DNA of 64,000 nt, taken from Ovis canadensis. Taxonomy: Eukaryota > Chordata > Mammalia > Artiodactyla > Bovidae. Positions within the stretch are counted from its first letter, which is position 1. Each line of letters begins with the position of its first letter. The stretch spans positions 47,881,001 to 47,945,000 of the forward strand of contig NC_091256.1 of NCBI RefSeq assembly GCF_042477335.2, written 5' to 3'. The translations under genes were made by a program, and so were the position numbers. This document shows, in pieces, positions 1 through 14,300 of this stretch. The notes beneath the pieces were generated by a model. That model was not told where the DNA came from, ran no database searches, and saw only the letters and a program-made list of their open reading frames with translations.

Positions 1-1195
1 ACTGTGTGAGGAAGATGATGGTATCCCTATTTCAAACTAAATCTGAAATTCAGAGAGGTTAATCACTTACAGGTTCACCCAATAGAGGTAGAGACCAGAT
101 CCCAACCAAGAGGGTCGGATTCTCCAAGCCATCCCCTCCCATCTCACCCCAGCAAGGGCACAGATAGTAGAGCTGACCTGTGGGGAAAATCTGAGCACTG
201 GGTTGTGAGTGGGGACACAAGTGAAGGATCCCCTCCAGTTTCTAATCTCAGGAGAAGACCTCAGATCTGCTTGTGTTCAAGCCCTTGCCTAAGGCCAGAA
301 TCCTACACCACTCAATGCATGTAAGACAAGATTTGGGTGTAAAAAAAGTCTACACTTAAGGTTCAGTTCACAAAGCAATTTCATACTCAATCAGTGCAAT
401 AACCCTGTGAGGTAAGCAAGGCATACTTCATTCTTATGACTAAGTCTTAGGGAGGTTAAACCCAAGGTCTTTGAGGAATTTATTTTGTGAATCTTTATTT
501 ATTTATGAATCTTCATGAAATGTCATGTGACATAATTCCTAAGATCATATAGTAGCCTCAGGGCTTAAACATAGGACTGTGTTTTTAAGTCTATATATCG
601 TACCCCTAAGTAGCCACCTCTACTGGTGTTCTTTGATCTTGATATCTTAGTTGAATAAGCTCTTGCAATCAGGACTGCCCTGTGAGTCTGTGCAGGCTGT
701 GCCCTGCACAACTTTGAAGGATTTATTCTAAGCTACATGAATGTGAATGGCACATCCTCAATTTATGGTGCACATTGTGGAGAACTGTTTGCAACAGCCC
801 TGACATAATGCAGAATCTGAGGTGGCTTTGAGAAAGGAAAATGTAATCATTATGAAAAAATGATTCTCATAACATGTACAAGTTTGTATGAAAGTTGTAT
901 AGGCCATGGTGCAAGGAGTATTTCCAACTAGTTTTTACACAGGGGCCTATTCTCTTATAAGAATTAAGCCCTTGACATTAGATGAGTATCTGTATGGGTC
1001 ATAACATGCCATGGAGAAAGAGTTTGCTGTAACTGATATTGACAGTACACTGTATTCTCTTTCTGATTTATTTGATGCACATTTACTAAGCATCAAGTTA
1101 TGAATGAGACATTCCAGGGACATGGCACAGTGTCTGCCTAAAGGGGGGTTAGAAATTCCCTGGGGAGAAAACACACTTAGGATTTGATTTAAAAA
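1..1195. other. Region downstream of SELL
   Basis: No gene seen. About 1-130 and 360-480 resemble old MIR SINEs (bases such as CAGAGAGGTTAA and CCTGTGAGGTA). The rest is AT-rich and unassigned. In other mammals SELP is next on this side; no SELP exon is visible. Confidence 0.5.
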
Positions 1196-1199
1196 ATAA

Positions 1200-2318
1200 C
1201 AAACTAGGTAGTATTTTATTTAAAAAAAAATTGTATTTAAGTACAAAAAAATGCATGTTACTAATCTTGCAGTAGGAGGCCAGGAAGGGGAGATTTCCAG
1301 TTTGGACTAGTTAAGGATTAGTTATGAAAACAGTGGTAAGGGTGGGGGATGCCTGAGATGAATCAGAAAGAGTAGATAGAATCGAGGTGGATACATAAGA
1401 GGATTGAGGGTGAGGAAGGAGGGGCATTTCAACCATGAGTTGAGACATCTCTTTCCACTTGCTTTAGCTCTTCTGTATGACATCAAAGAGATGCCTGCAG
1501 CTGCCATTCTAGTGATGAGTGGTCATAAGAGAAACATCTGGATGGGGCTAATAAAAAAGAAACATTAAAACCCCAATCCAAAAATAATTAAAAAAATAAA
1601 ACCAACAGTGCAGGCTTTCTCTTCTCTTCTTTTGTTTGGTGCTCATGAGCTGCTATATGTGGAAATGAGCCAACTGAGGAGAGATAGCTGAAGAAGGCAG
1701 GCGACTGGAGGCAGTTAAATGGGACGGCCTCTAATTATAGAGGCTGGGGCTACACTGCAAATAGGGCTTTTCCTAGTTGGAGCAGATCCCCAGTGCCACT
1801 TGAGCTGGAAAGCAAGGGTAACATCATTTTATGAACTGCCCCCACAGTACACTGGAAGGACTAGCGAGATACAGTGTGTTCTGTAACAAAAGTGAGCCTA
1901 TACTTGCATATGTATCAAATTTTCACTAGATTTAAAAGTATATGTCATCAGGCACAGCATGGAATTGAAGCTGGAAGCCAGAATCAAGAGAGAGAATGAA
2001 ATCAGTGCATTTACATTCCATAGTAATCCTTTTTCCCGTGGTCTTGGTAGTCCATGGAAAAAAAGAATGAAAGGCTGAGCTATTAAACTCCCCGCCTCAG
2101 GCTGAAAGTTGAGGGGTGGGAGATGGAGCAAAGAGGGGACAGAAGGAGAAGCTGGTCGTGTTGAAAACTCTTCAGCTGTTCTGGGAGAGACACATTTCCT
2201 CTTCAATGTAGAAGATGCCACCAGCAAAACTTCACAAGAGGATTTGAAGGATCCACTGACACTTTCATATCCGAAGAATTTTCTTTCAGAGCAGGTCGTT
2301 TAATAGGCATCAACCGTG
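1200..2318 (-). CDS. SELL: SELL exon 9: last six residues and 3' UTR
   Basis: The acceptor ATTCAG precedes 2318. Coding bases 2318-2300 complete STVDAY and the stop TAA (2302-2300); the human end is SMNDPY. The rest is 3' UTR, recognised by similarity to the human 3' UTR: GAAAGAAAATTCTT soon after the stop, and CATCTCTTTGATGTCATA near 1480. The poly(A) site is estimated at 1195-1205. Confidence 0.9.
1215..1220 (-). promoter_or_regulatory. SELL: SELL poly(A) signal AATAAA
   Basis: AATAAA on the minus strand about 1.08 kb after the stop codon, at the end of the region that matches the human SELL 3' UTR. Confidence 0.8.
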
Positions 2319-5300
2319 CTGAATGAAAACCCAGAGAAAATAAACTCAGAAACCGAAAAACTGCAAAACTTAAAGTGTTGGTGGTAAAGAAAAATGTCAC
2401 TAAAGGTCAGAAGTAAAGGAACTCCACATTTCAGATGAGTTACAAGATGCAAGACATTCAATGAGGCACAGGAATGAGAAGTCAACCCCAAAGCCAGGCT
2501 TCTCACCATGTCAGGTGCTTACCACTCAGACATGGTGCTAAAACACAGACCCTGTTCAGGTCTGGGGGGACCTGAGGTTCTGCGTGTCTAACAAGCTCTC
2601 GGGTAATGCTCAAAGCAGCCAGACCTCAGAACCCACACGGAGAGAAATGTCGATGGTACAGACTTTGTCTTCAGATCTAATGAATATGAAGGGCACTTTG
2701 ATAGAATTCGAACAGTGGAAAGTCAGAAACGTAGAATAAGACATATTTCAAGGGAAAGAAAAATCAGAGAGAATTGAAACTCATGAAAGGCAGTACAATC
2801 ATGATTCTGAAGGCCTGATGCTGGTGGGATATGATTTGAGGAGGTGATTAGTTTTGTGAGAAAAAAAAATGACACTTGTGTACGTGTGAAACAATTGTCT
2901 TATTCTTGGAAAGAACAAGGGAGAACCAAATAGGGTATGTCTCAATAACACCCTTCAAAAGAAGAACCAGATTCCGAGACTCTGCTCTCATGATGAACTG
3001 CCAGGGTAAACCACAGTTCAGCAGCTGCAAGCACGCTTGCCAATTACAGAGATAAAAATGTTTCTGAAAACAAAATTTCACGTATTCCCCCCCCACCCCT
3101 AACCCCCCCCCCCCCACCTCTGAGGTTGGCATCGTATCTTCCTGTGTATCTTGGGTGTAGCTTTTACCAGGCAGAATTTAGACACTAGAAACCAAATGAG
3201 GTGATAAACAGAGCCAGTTTGCAGAAGAGTCAAAATAACCCAGCAAGAATTGAAACCACAAATGCCCTAAGAGTCAGTCATTCACCAACCGAATGCTAAT
3301 AGGAATCGGCACAAAGGACCATGCAGGTTAGCTTAAGGACTTAAAAACTGATAGGCGGTGTTGTGTGTGATAGTGTTCATTTTACCTTTGGCTTGTTTTA
3401 GAAACACATCCTACCTCTGCCACCCCACCCTTCCTCAGTGTCATCACAAAATGGTTTCAGTGCAAAAAACTTACAACACTGGGGGGAGGAGGGTATCTGG
3501 GACTTATTGTGTTGGTCAAAAAGTTCGCTTAGGTTTTTCCGTAAGACCTTATGGAAAAACTCAGATGAACTTTTTTGGCCAACCCAATACAACTCCAACC
3601 TGGGTGTCAAGAGACCTGAGTTCTAGAAGCATGGATGTTAAGATCTTCGGATCATGATGGGTTACCTAGATCATGGTCTTTAGATCTAGATGGGTGCAAA
3701 TCTCAGCTCTGCCATTTATTCAGTGACCTCAGGTAGTTAAGTTCATTGGCCCACCACTTTAAAATGGAAATATTAATAGTACCTACATTCACAGGCTTGT
3801 AGGCAACCTTTAATGATGTAAGACACTCAGAACAATGCACAGCATGGAATTAATGGTTGATAAATGTCTGTTATTATTGTAACTAACTCTGTCACTAATT
3901 CAGGCACTGTAAGAAAGATATTTAATAAAAAGGGAAATAAAAAAATTCCTAGAAACAAATGACAATGAAAACGTGATGACCCAAAGCCTATGGAATGCAG
4001 CAAAAGCAGTTCTAAGGGGGAAGTTTATAGCAATACAACCCTACCTCAAGAAACAAACAAACAAAAAAAAACCCCATCAAATAGACAACCTGACTTAACA
4101 CCTAAAACAACTGGATAAAGAAGAACAAACTGCAAAGTTAGTAGACGGACAGAAATCATAAAGATCAGAGCAGAAATAAATGAAAAAGAAAGTTAATTAG
4201 CTCAATTATCAAGAGAGTATGAACATCAAAATCCTTTCCATAACTAAAATTCTATGATTGTGTGGTCATTTTGGCCAATAAATTTGTAACATCCCAAGGC
4301 ATCTGGGCAAATAATTCTTCTCTGCTAGGTCCTTATAGAATGTCTGGTAAAGCATTCAAGACCTGTGTTGATGGAGCAAACCTTTCCTTCCAACTTCTGT
4401 TCACAGCTCCTATTCACAGCCCACACTGTGGGCTCCAGGTAGCTCTACTCATGGCCCCTGAATGTGCTTTCAGAGTCCCAGGACCATGCCATCTACATCA
4501 TTTTCTCTCCAGACTGTCTTCCCTGCTTTCTGTCCATACCCCTAAATCCTATCTATCCTTCAAAAACTAACCCAGGTTCCAGCTTCTCTATAAGGTTTTC
4601 TGCGATCACCATACTTCTGTATTGAAGAAGTCTTGTCTTCAATACAGAATTAATTGACCATTACCATATTCTGCCTTCATTCTTCTGAATTTGTTTTCCT
4701 ACATTTGTTAATTTTCTCAACCCACTCCAGTATTTTTGCCTGGAGAGTTCAATGGACAGAGGAACCTGGCAGGCTACAGTTCATGGGGTCACAAAGTCAG
4801 ACGTGACTGAGCTGTCACTCCTTAGCTTTTCAACTAGATAATAAACTCCCTGAGGTCATGCACAAGGATTTACTTTTGGTATCTCAGTCAAGCCTAGTAT
4901 TTCCCCAACACAAAGGTGTTTTAATAAACAGCTATTGATTGGTTCCTTGTAAAAACCTGTGAAGCACTTAATAAGGCAATTAGCTTAATATGGAACTTCA
5001 CTTAATGCTAATACTCTTCCTGCCAACATCTCTTTCTGCCCCTCAAAGACATCTGAAAAATTGATCTGCTTCCATCTAGTGGCAATTAAAACACAGGTGG
5101 TTCCTGTGGCCAGAAAAGACTTTCACTCAGTGGGTATGAGCATGAAAAAAATCTTTGTATCTTGTGGATTTCCTGCCCACAGAGACAGGGAGGTCAGCCT
5201 AGAGAAGGGTCAAGGACTCCCATCTACATTATCTAACAAGAGACAGGGAGGGCAATAAAAGAAACTTCATGGGCCCTATGTCCCCATCCTGTTACCCCTC

Positions 5301-8300
5301 CTGACTCTCTCGTCTCATCTCCTTCCAGCCAAGTTTTATAAAAGAGATGATGTATATATTCTGCCTCTACATTTTCATCCCCACTGATTCCTCAACCCCT
5401 GGCTATAGGACTTGCGTCATGAGCTCAACACTGAAAACAATTTCCCCACTGATACCCTTATTATATCTAGTAGAAACTTACTGGTTCTCCTTGCAGTATT
5501 TGAAATCATCTTCATTTCCCACTTTCCTTAGGTGGAGAAGGCAATGGCACCCCACTCCAGTACTCTTGCCTGGAAAATCCCATGGACAGAGAAGCCTGGT
5601 AGGCTGCAGTCCATGGGGTCGCTAAGAGTCGGACACGACTGAGCGACTTCACTTTCACTCTTCACTTTCACGCATTTGAGAAGGAAATGGCAACCCACTC
5701 CAGTGTTCTTGCCTTGAGAATCCCAGGGATGGGGGAGCCTGGTGGGCTGCCGTCTATGGGGTCACACAGAGTCGGACACGACTGAAGTGACTTAGCAGCA
5801 GCAGCAGCTTTCCTTAGGATCATGACCCCATACTCTCCTCATTTTCTTCTACCTTTCTGGCAGCCTCTCCCTGTTCTCCTTTACCTTAGCTGACGTGTTG
5901 ATATTGACCTTCCTCTGGCTCCTATCCTCTCTCCCACATCCTCTTCCATTCTCACACTGTATAGACTCCCTTGGTGACTGTATGTGTTCCTAAGATATGG
6001 TTACCTCCTGTAATGTGAGGACCTCCAGATCCATTTCTTCTGCCCCAAGGTTGCCCCTTTGAGGCAGAAGAAACAGGCAGATAGAACCAACAAACTGTGG
6101 TTGAACCACAGACACCTAAACCTTAACAGGTACAAAACTGAACTTGTGATCATCACCTCCAAAACTTCTCATTCTTTTGTGTTCCCATCTCAGTAAATAA
6201 TAAAACAGAGATGGTAACCATCCACCAGATCCCAGATCAGAACCATGGCAACTTATTTGAGTCTTCTCTCTCTCTCTTAGTCAATTAATAATCACAGTCA
6301 GTTGATTCTACCACCAGTTATCTCACAAACTCATCCTCATTGCTATTGCCCTAGACAGGCATCATTGGCTTTAACCTAATAACTTCAAATGCCTCCAAAA
6401 CAGTTCTTTGCCCTCAGACTCACTCAACTCATGTTTACAAACTTTATGGATAGTGATCCTCCCAAGATGCAAATTTCAGCATGACATTCACCTGCTTCAA
6501 CCCCTGTTAGTAATAACTCAATGACCTCAAGTCCATACTCCTGTGTATGGCTTATAAATTACTTTATAATAGCCTCTGTTGCCCTCTGTCTCCCCAGGTT
6601 TTCTTTTGTACCCTAAGCTACAGCTCAGTAAACTATTAAGAACTTCTCAATAACAATCTGTGGTTGGTAGGATGGTTGCCTGAACAAGAAACCAGCCTCC
6701 TCAGGGACCATCTTGCTTCATTTCCTCCAGCATTTGAAAAGGAGCCCAGTTGTCTGGCTGGGCACCTAGTCTGTCACCAAAATCTCATCTCTGTTGTTCG
6801 TTTGACATATACTTTCCTTCCTAAAATTTCAAAGCAACTCACCAAACCCTGAAACTGAGAAATGTCTTGTTGTCTTCATTTCTGCCAGGTGGGGCCTTGT
6901 ATTTTCATATGAATGTGTTTTTGCAATTGAAGAAATATGAGATTCAAGACCAAATCAAACAACTTCCCCTTCTTTGGGGGAAGCTGTAGGTAGAATTAAT
7001 GCTCCCCACCTTTCCCACATTTCTGAAGGTCAGTGCTTATCAGAGGTCTTTTACCCTCTTGTACTAGGTGCTGCAGGCTCAGATCTGGAATTATACCATT
7101 TTCTTAGAACCTGGGATTCATTAGTTTTTCAATAAATAAATCCTTGTTGACTTGATTGTTCACTGAATACTATATTTAGCATTGCCCTCATGTTCAGTCA
7201 GGATAAGAAGAAAAAAACCATAATGCTTCCAATCCACAAAGAAAATTCTGAAGCAATCAGAAAAAGCTGTCTTTACATAAACTGTCCCTTCTTAATAGGG
7301 TGGTACTTGTTCATTCATTCAGCTCCACTAGCACTGAAAAACCTGACAGCTATTAAGGAAGGTTATTAGATTTATTACTTTGTCTGGAAACTTTATTTGG
7401 ATGAGATCCCATGTAAATAACTGTGGGCTTGCATGCTCAGTTGCTCAGTCATGTCTGACTCTTTGCAAAGCCATAGACTGCAGTCCATCAGGCTCCTCTA
7501 TGTTAGTCTCCAGACAAGAACACTAGAGTGGGTTGCCATTTCCTCCTCCGGGGGCTCTTCCCAACCCAGGGACCAAACCCACGTCTCCTGTGTCTACGTC
7601 TCTCACATTGGCAAGAGGATTCATTATCACTGAGCCACCTGTGAAACCCATGTAAATAACTACTAAGGAGTTAATGTCTCTAGCTATAACAGGAAGTATC
7701 TCACAGAGGTAGAGAACAGATCAACAGATGTAGAAACTTCTTTCTGATCAAACTTACCTTCTCCGAGACTTTTTACCTAAAAATAGAAGAGAAAAATGGT
7801 ATCAGCAGAAATAGGCAATTTCTCTATTTTATACTTAGAAGAGAAGGGAGATTCCCTATCTCAAAACAATTTTTTGAAGAGTCTTATGTCAGGTGGACCT
7901 CATCGGTGTCTAAGGGGATTTGAGGTCCTGGCTTAATGTTCTCATTTGAGCTTTGTAAGATACTCATTCGGAACAGACCCATTAATGCAGATGCTTCTTA
8001 GAGCACCATTTCATCCTTGATGCCGCTCATAAAGACAGAAGGCTAGTCTGAACTGTCTGATGATCAAGGCCCCATGTATCCATTCTTGTGTTTACCCATT
8101 CTGATCTGCCATCTCATCCTACCTACAGAGTCTTCCCTAAGAGACTCAGCTGCAAATACTGTAAGAATATGTATCATTACACCTCATGTCATCTTCTCTG
8201 TGAGAATATGCAAGAGAAATTTCACTCAGGTCTCAGTAGTTGGAACTACACGCCTCATCTGTGTAACCATTGTGTTCTTATCTTACAAACATACTGAATA

Positions 8301-11300
8301 GCATTACTGCTTATGTGTCCTTTGGCTGGGTGCAGGAAAACAGGCGTATCTGAAGCCTCTTTGTCCCTGGCTTTGACTTATTTGTGGTATTCTAAACCTT
8401 GACCTTCTTTTTCTTATTTTTAAACTAATTTTAATTTGCTGTGTTGAATGCGTTTGAGAAACTATCTTACATTCTTTTTGAAAAAAGCAGAGTATTAACA
8501 AGTGAATGAAACTGCAGGGTTAGGCTTCAGAGGAAACAAAAGCAAAAAATGCTTTTTGAGGAGGAAAAATATCACTAGGAGCCAATGTATTTCTGTGACT
8601 GTTAAGCTGGAGCACTAGATGATGAAATCTGGGTCCAGGTCCCTTTTTGCCAACTTAAGTGTGTCTTTGAATAACTACTTTCTCTCTCTAAGCTACCATT
8701 TCTTCATCTGTGAAAGAGGCTGATAATTGTTTTCCTCACTGAGTTGGTAAAATATGCTCAGATTATTTAAGCCAGGGCCTAGAGCATAGACAGTGCTCAA
8801 TTCTTGTTTCAAACTTTTAAAATGTTAGAAATTGCTATTTTAAGTACTTCTTCCAAAATTTAGCAGGCCAGTGACATGAGCCAAAAGCATTTGAGCAGGG
8901 AGAAATAAATCTGAGTGAATTTCAGATTCTGCTCATTTTCATACAAATATATTTTTCTCTCAGGAACAATGAAACACATAGCAATACATGAGCAACAAGC
9001 TGTTCCTATTGAGAGAGTTTCTTTTTCAAGAAAAAGGGAACTAAGGGGCATCTGTTCAGTTTTGTGCCCAGTTCTCAACCTGTGTGTTGGTTCAGGTGGA
9101 AAATTCTTCTCAGGGGGGAGGCAGAGGGGAGGAGGAGAAAAATAGAGCCTCATTAATCTGAAGACCAGTTATTTTAAGGGGCATATTTTGATGGAAGTCT
9201 GATCTCTGACCCTAGCCCCTGGTGATATGAAATTTTAGAGATATGGTCAAAAACAGCACTGCCTCAGTTTCCTCATTTACTGAATAAGGCCAGTGATGCT
9301 GACTAATCAGAAAATGATGATGTTAGGAGAAATATATATATATATATATGTATATATATTTCTAGACAAGTCCATACACACGGAAGCATGTTTCTGGAGC
9401 CCACCCTTACTCCTTTCTTAGGAAAAAAATAAAGGAGCTGAAGTCTGGATATTAAGAAAACTCAGGCAGGGGCCAAAGTACAGGTTCAGAAGATCTATCT
9501 GAGGATAGGATGGGGGTCAAGACTCTGGTCATTTTATTAGCTACTCTGCTCAAAATATTCACTTGTCCCTTTTTTCCAGCTTTCAGAACCCCGAAAGCCT
9601 ATATACAGTTCTCAGATTGATGAATACTGGATGCAGGCAGATTTATTGGCTTTGATCTTTCTTCTTATACAGGCATAAGCTCTATTGTATTAGAAAAGCT
9701 CTAGGGGCTTAACCCGGGAATCTATCCATCATTTATAGTCATTGTCTCTACAGGAAAAACATTTCTTTTTCCAAGAACTAACAGCTAAACTTTTTTAGAA
9801 AATAAAGTCACTTGAGAGTTAGCAATATCAGAAGGCATTTCACCAATGAGGACGACTGAGTGTGAGACTAAAGATGCCCTGACTTCCCTACAAAGTCAGT
9901 GATCTCTCAGGGCTTCTGTTCGCTAGTGCTTTTTGTTGGCATAACTGTAACTACCCTAACTGCCCGTTATCTATTTCCTGTTTGCCCCACACTGATTCCC
10001 ACAGTGGGGGCACGAAGTTTTCAAGGTATCAGTTTGAGATCTTGTACAGAAATGACTCCAAGGTAAAAAAAAAGAATAATTAAAAACAACCCCACTGCTT
10101 TTCTCATCTGGTTAGAACACAGCCTTAGGTAGAACCTGCCTCCTGCACCCCACTACTAAATACGCACTTCAATTCTGGTTTTTTTTTTATTCCACTAGCA
10201 CTTATTGAAATATTTAGCCATTTGAGAATATCTCCTTACTAAGGAAACTTCCAGCCCCACTATCCTTAGTGGTTATTTAAATAATAGCCCTCTTATCCCA
10301 GAGGGCAGAGCTTAACTACCCCATCTATTCTCTACCACCTCACTTCTGCCAATGTCACCCAAAGAAGGAGGAAAGAAAGGATGATTGTGAGACAGGCTTT
10401 CAGTCTTAAGGGAAAGGATAATCAACAGTAGGAGAAAAATCTCATTCTTCTCTTGCCTTAGTGCAATATTTAAGTAAATAGCATAGTACTATGAGATTGT
10501 GGGATCCAGTCTCAACTGAAGTTGCAAAAGCAGGAGCAGAGACCCTTTAACTGCTCAAGACTCTTCACTTTACAGTTAATGAAGTTCTTGTACACCAGGA
10601 GCACCCCCTTCCATTGTGTTTCTGGGTTGGTTACAAAACTGATCTAGTACCCTTGGTCTGGGCTTCCCAGGTGGTGCTGGTGGTAAAGAACCCACCTGTC
10701 AATGCAGGAGATGCAGGCAATGCAGGTTTAATCCCTGAGTTGGATAAGGGCATGACAACCCACTCCAGTATTCTTGCCTGGAGAATCCAATGGACAGAGG
10801 AGCCTGGCGGGCTACAGTCCATGGGGTCACAAGGAGTCAGACACGACTGAAGCAACTTAGCATGCAAGCACCCTTGGTCTTCAGTTTGGAATGAAAGATC
10901 AGATCATACCAGAGGACCATTAGGGATTGGCAGATAATATTCCGGCATTTGCCAGTGAGAATGGGTGGTATAGCAGTCTTTACATACTATACTCATGGAA
11001 TATAATATATACTAATTAATTTGATGGAAGTGAAATTAAATGGTACTCAATTGACCCCATAGAGGTAACACAGAGAAGTTGTTTAGCCATTGTTTTGAGG
11101 TCATTGATGGCCCCTAAAGTTGAAGCAGGGTTATCTTTAAATCTGCCTAATGTCTATACTCGTCATTATCTTGAATGTTTCTGCCTGATTACTTTGGCCA
11201 AATGTGGGAGCACATACCCAAGACTTGCCTGATTATGGGCCTATAACCAGCAGGTTGGTTCCACTTGAGGGTTTGGACACACTCAGAAGGGCAGTGAAGA

Positions 11301-14300
11301 GAATGATGCTTCTGTTCTTCACTGATGGTGTTTTGCCTACTATGCTAAGCAGCAGACACTAACTTCTTGAGGCAGTCCTCCTTATTATCTTTTCTTTTCC
11401 AGTCCAGAGTGGAGGGGAAGCATAAGTATGGGGTGCATTTGGTTAAACCTGTGACTTTGGTGAATAGACACAGGGAAGAAAATGTGGGGATTTCCCTAAG
11501 GGACAATGCAACAGCTCCCACACATTAGGAGTCAGACAAGTGTCTGACTCTTGACAAAGTTGGGTATTTGAGAGCAGTGCTTTGAAAACATTGCCTGCAT
11601 GCTCAGTCGTGTCCAATTCTTTGCAGCCACATGCACTGTAGCCCACTGGGCTCCTCTGTCCATGAGATTCTCCAGGCAAGAATACTGGAGTGGGTTTCCA
11701 CTGCCTACTTCAGGGTATCTTCCCAATCTAGGGATCAAACCTGCATCTGCTCCTTTTTTAACATTGGCAGGTGGATTCTTTACCACTGCACCACCAGGGA
11801 AACCCTGTGGGACATTAAATTCACTTCCTAGTAGAATTGCACTGAAATCAAAAGCATGTGGGCTCTTATAGGACCAGATCACACATTCTTTTTTTAAGAA
11901 TTAAATAATAGCAAACCATTACAATTTCTCATTTGTCTGTTAATACCCTAGCAAGATGGTCAGGTAGTAACAGGTACTTGAAGATAGTAGGCATTTTAAA
12001 AAGACTTGTCAGATGAAAAGAAAAAATTAGTCAACTTATTGTAATCAGAGTGTGTACTGGGCTGCTTCATGCATCTCTAGGGACTGATGTTTATAGAACC
12101 CAGAATTTGGTATTCTGCTTTAGTCAAAGCTCTCATACTTAATTTTCTGTGGCTTTGCACATTTTCTTCCACTTGAAAGTTGTACCATTTTTACATGAAG
12201 GTAAACTCACGTACTTTTTTTTAATCTCCTTGCCAGCCAAATGATAAATGCCAACCCAAAGAATGCGGTCACCATGACTGCCACCGGGATGAAGAGGGGG
12301 TTATAATCACTCTCTTCGTTTATTGAGATAGTCCTGTTTACTTCTGAAAGAGAAATCAGTAACGCATTTAGATGAGCCCACAAGCCTTATTTCCTTAGTG
12401 TCTTTTCAAAACATTAAACTTTCTTCCTCCTTACATCTTCTAATAATTGTCCATTTGACACTATTAGACAGATGAGGAAACTGGCCTGGGAAAACCCGTG
12501 ATGAGTGTACGGCAGAAGCAACGACTAAACTAGCTTTTCTGGCTCAATGCCTACAGAATCTCAATCCTCAGATTTGTGAGTCATGGAATTCCTGGGAGAT
12601 GCACCTAAATATTTTGGTAAAAAGTGGTCATCACTGTACTCAGCTCTATGATCTTGATCACTGCCTAGGACTCAAACACAGAGAAGAACAAAAAAGTCTA
12701 GTACAACTACAGAAAAAATAAAAGCCAGTGATCTGAACCAGGTAACTTTTCAACCAAAGCAAAGTATTAAGGCTTTGAAGCAGCTATGCAAATGCAGGCA
12801 CATACAATTACACGCCGAGGACTTGCACTAATTTGTCTTCCAAATGCTGTACTCCTACCATTTCCCTCTACTTCTTTCACAAATCAATAAAAGGATACAT
12901 TTATATATCCTCTCATAAGGGTGAACTAAGTTTATGTGGGGACCTTTATTGAAAAAACACTGATACGAAAAAATTTATCTTCTGATACCATCAGTTGAAG
13001 AAACTTACTTTTGCATATTGGCACAGGGTCTGACTGTCCCTTATTCTTCACATCACTTTGATGAACCCTTTCAAGGTGTTTTCATCCCCGCACCCAAATG
13101 TATAATGGAAAAGAGGTGCAATTCCCAGAGGGTTGCATCTATGGACTGTAGGAGGTTAAGGAGGCAGACACTAGCCCAGCCTTTAAAGGAAATGCCCCAT
13201 AAGTCTGATGTACAGTCCTCCTCCAAAGACCTCATGCCACCTCCCCAACTCCCTACCCCACTTCCTGGCCCTAGACCAGAGAGATCAGCTTCTCTGTGAG
13301 CTTCTACAGATCCTACCACTTAAGGACTGCTGCCATGGGATGAATTGGGAGAGTAGCACTGGCGTATTCACACTACCATGTGTAAATAGCTAGCTAGTGG
13401 GAAGCTGCTGCATAGCACATGGAGCTCAGCTCGGTGCTCCATGGTGACCCAGAGGGGTGGGATGGGGTGGCTCAAGGGAGGCTGAGAGGGAGGGGAGATG
13501 TGTATACTTAGAGCTGATTCACGTTGTTGGATAGCAGAAACTAACACAACATTGTAAAACATTTATACTCTAATAGAAATAGAGCCTTTAAAAAAGACAA
13601 AAATAAAGCGTTCTTTCATTGGTGTAGTCTTGGGGCAGACATGGGTAAGTGTTCTGTCAAATGCTAATTGAACATGGATTAATATAGCACCTATTGCCTG
13701 GTGCTGTGTCAGGTGGAAGGTATACAGAGATGAGAAAGACACAGTTCTTATGCACAGACAGATTTGGGAGGAATCAACTTTGTGATAATTGAGAAGTATC
13801 CCTTACTTTGGGAATTAGGTGGTCACTGGTGACTTTTGTGGAGATATTTTAGTAGACTAGCCACCTCATGCGAAGAGTTGACTCATTGGAAAAGACTCTG
13901 ATGCTGGGAGGGATTGGGGGCAGGAGGAGAAGGGGACGACAGAGGATGAGATGGCTGGATGGCATCACCTACTCGATGGACGTGAGTCTGAGTGAACTCC
14001 TGGAGTTGGCGATGGACAGGGAGGCCTGGCATGCTGCGATTCATGGGGTCGCAGAGTCGGACACGACTGAGCGACTGAACTGAACTGAACAGAGAAGTAA
14101 GATTGTACTGGAATAGAAAAATGTGTAAGAAATAAGTCAGTAGAAACAGTGAGTTTAGATGTTAAGGGAGGAGGAGTTGAGAACTGGCTGAAAAGTAAAA
14201 AAAGCAATCACTGTCATTGAAGGAAGAGGAAAGAGCAGCCAAAGATTTTATGGTAAATCAATGTGTATGAATCTTTTTTTAAGCTACATATGTCTTAGCA

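Noticed and set aside
10659-10740. tRNA genes at the heads of the many SINEs
   Set aside because: They are decayed tRNA-derived SINE heads without a foldable intact cloverleaf.
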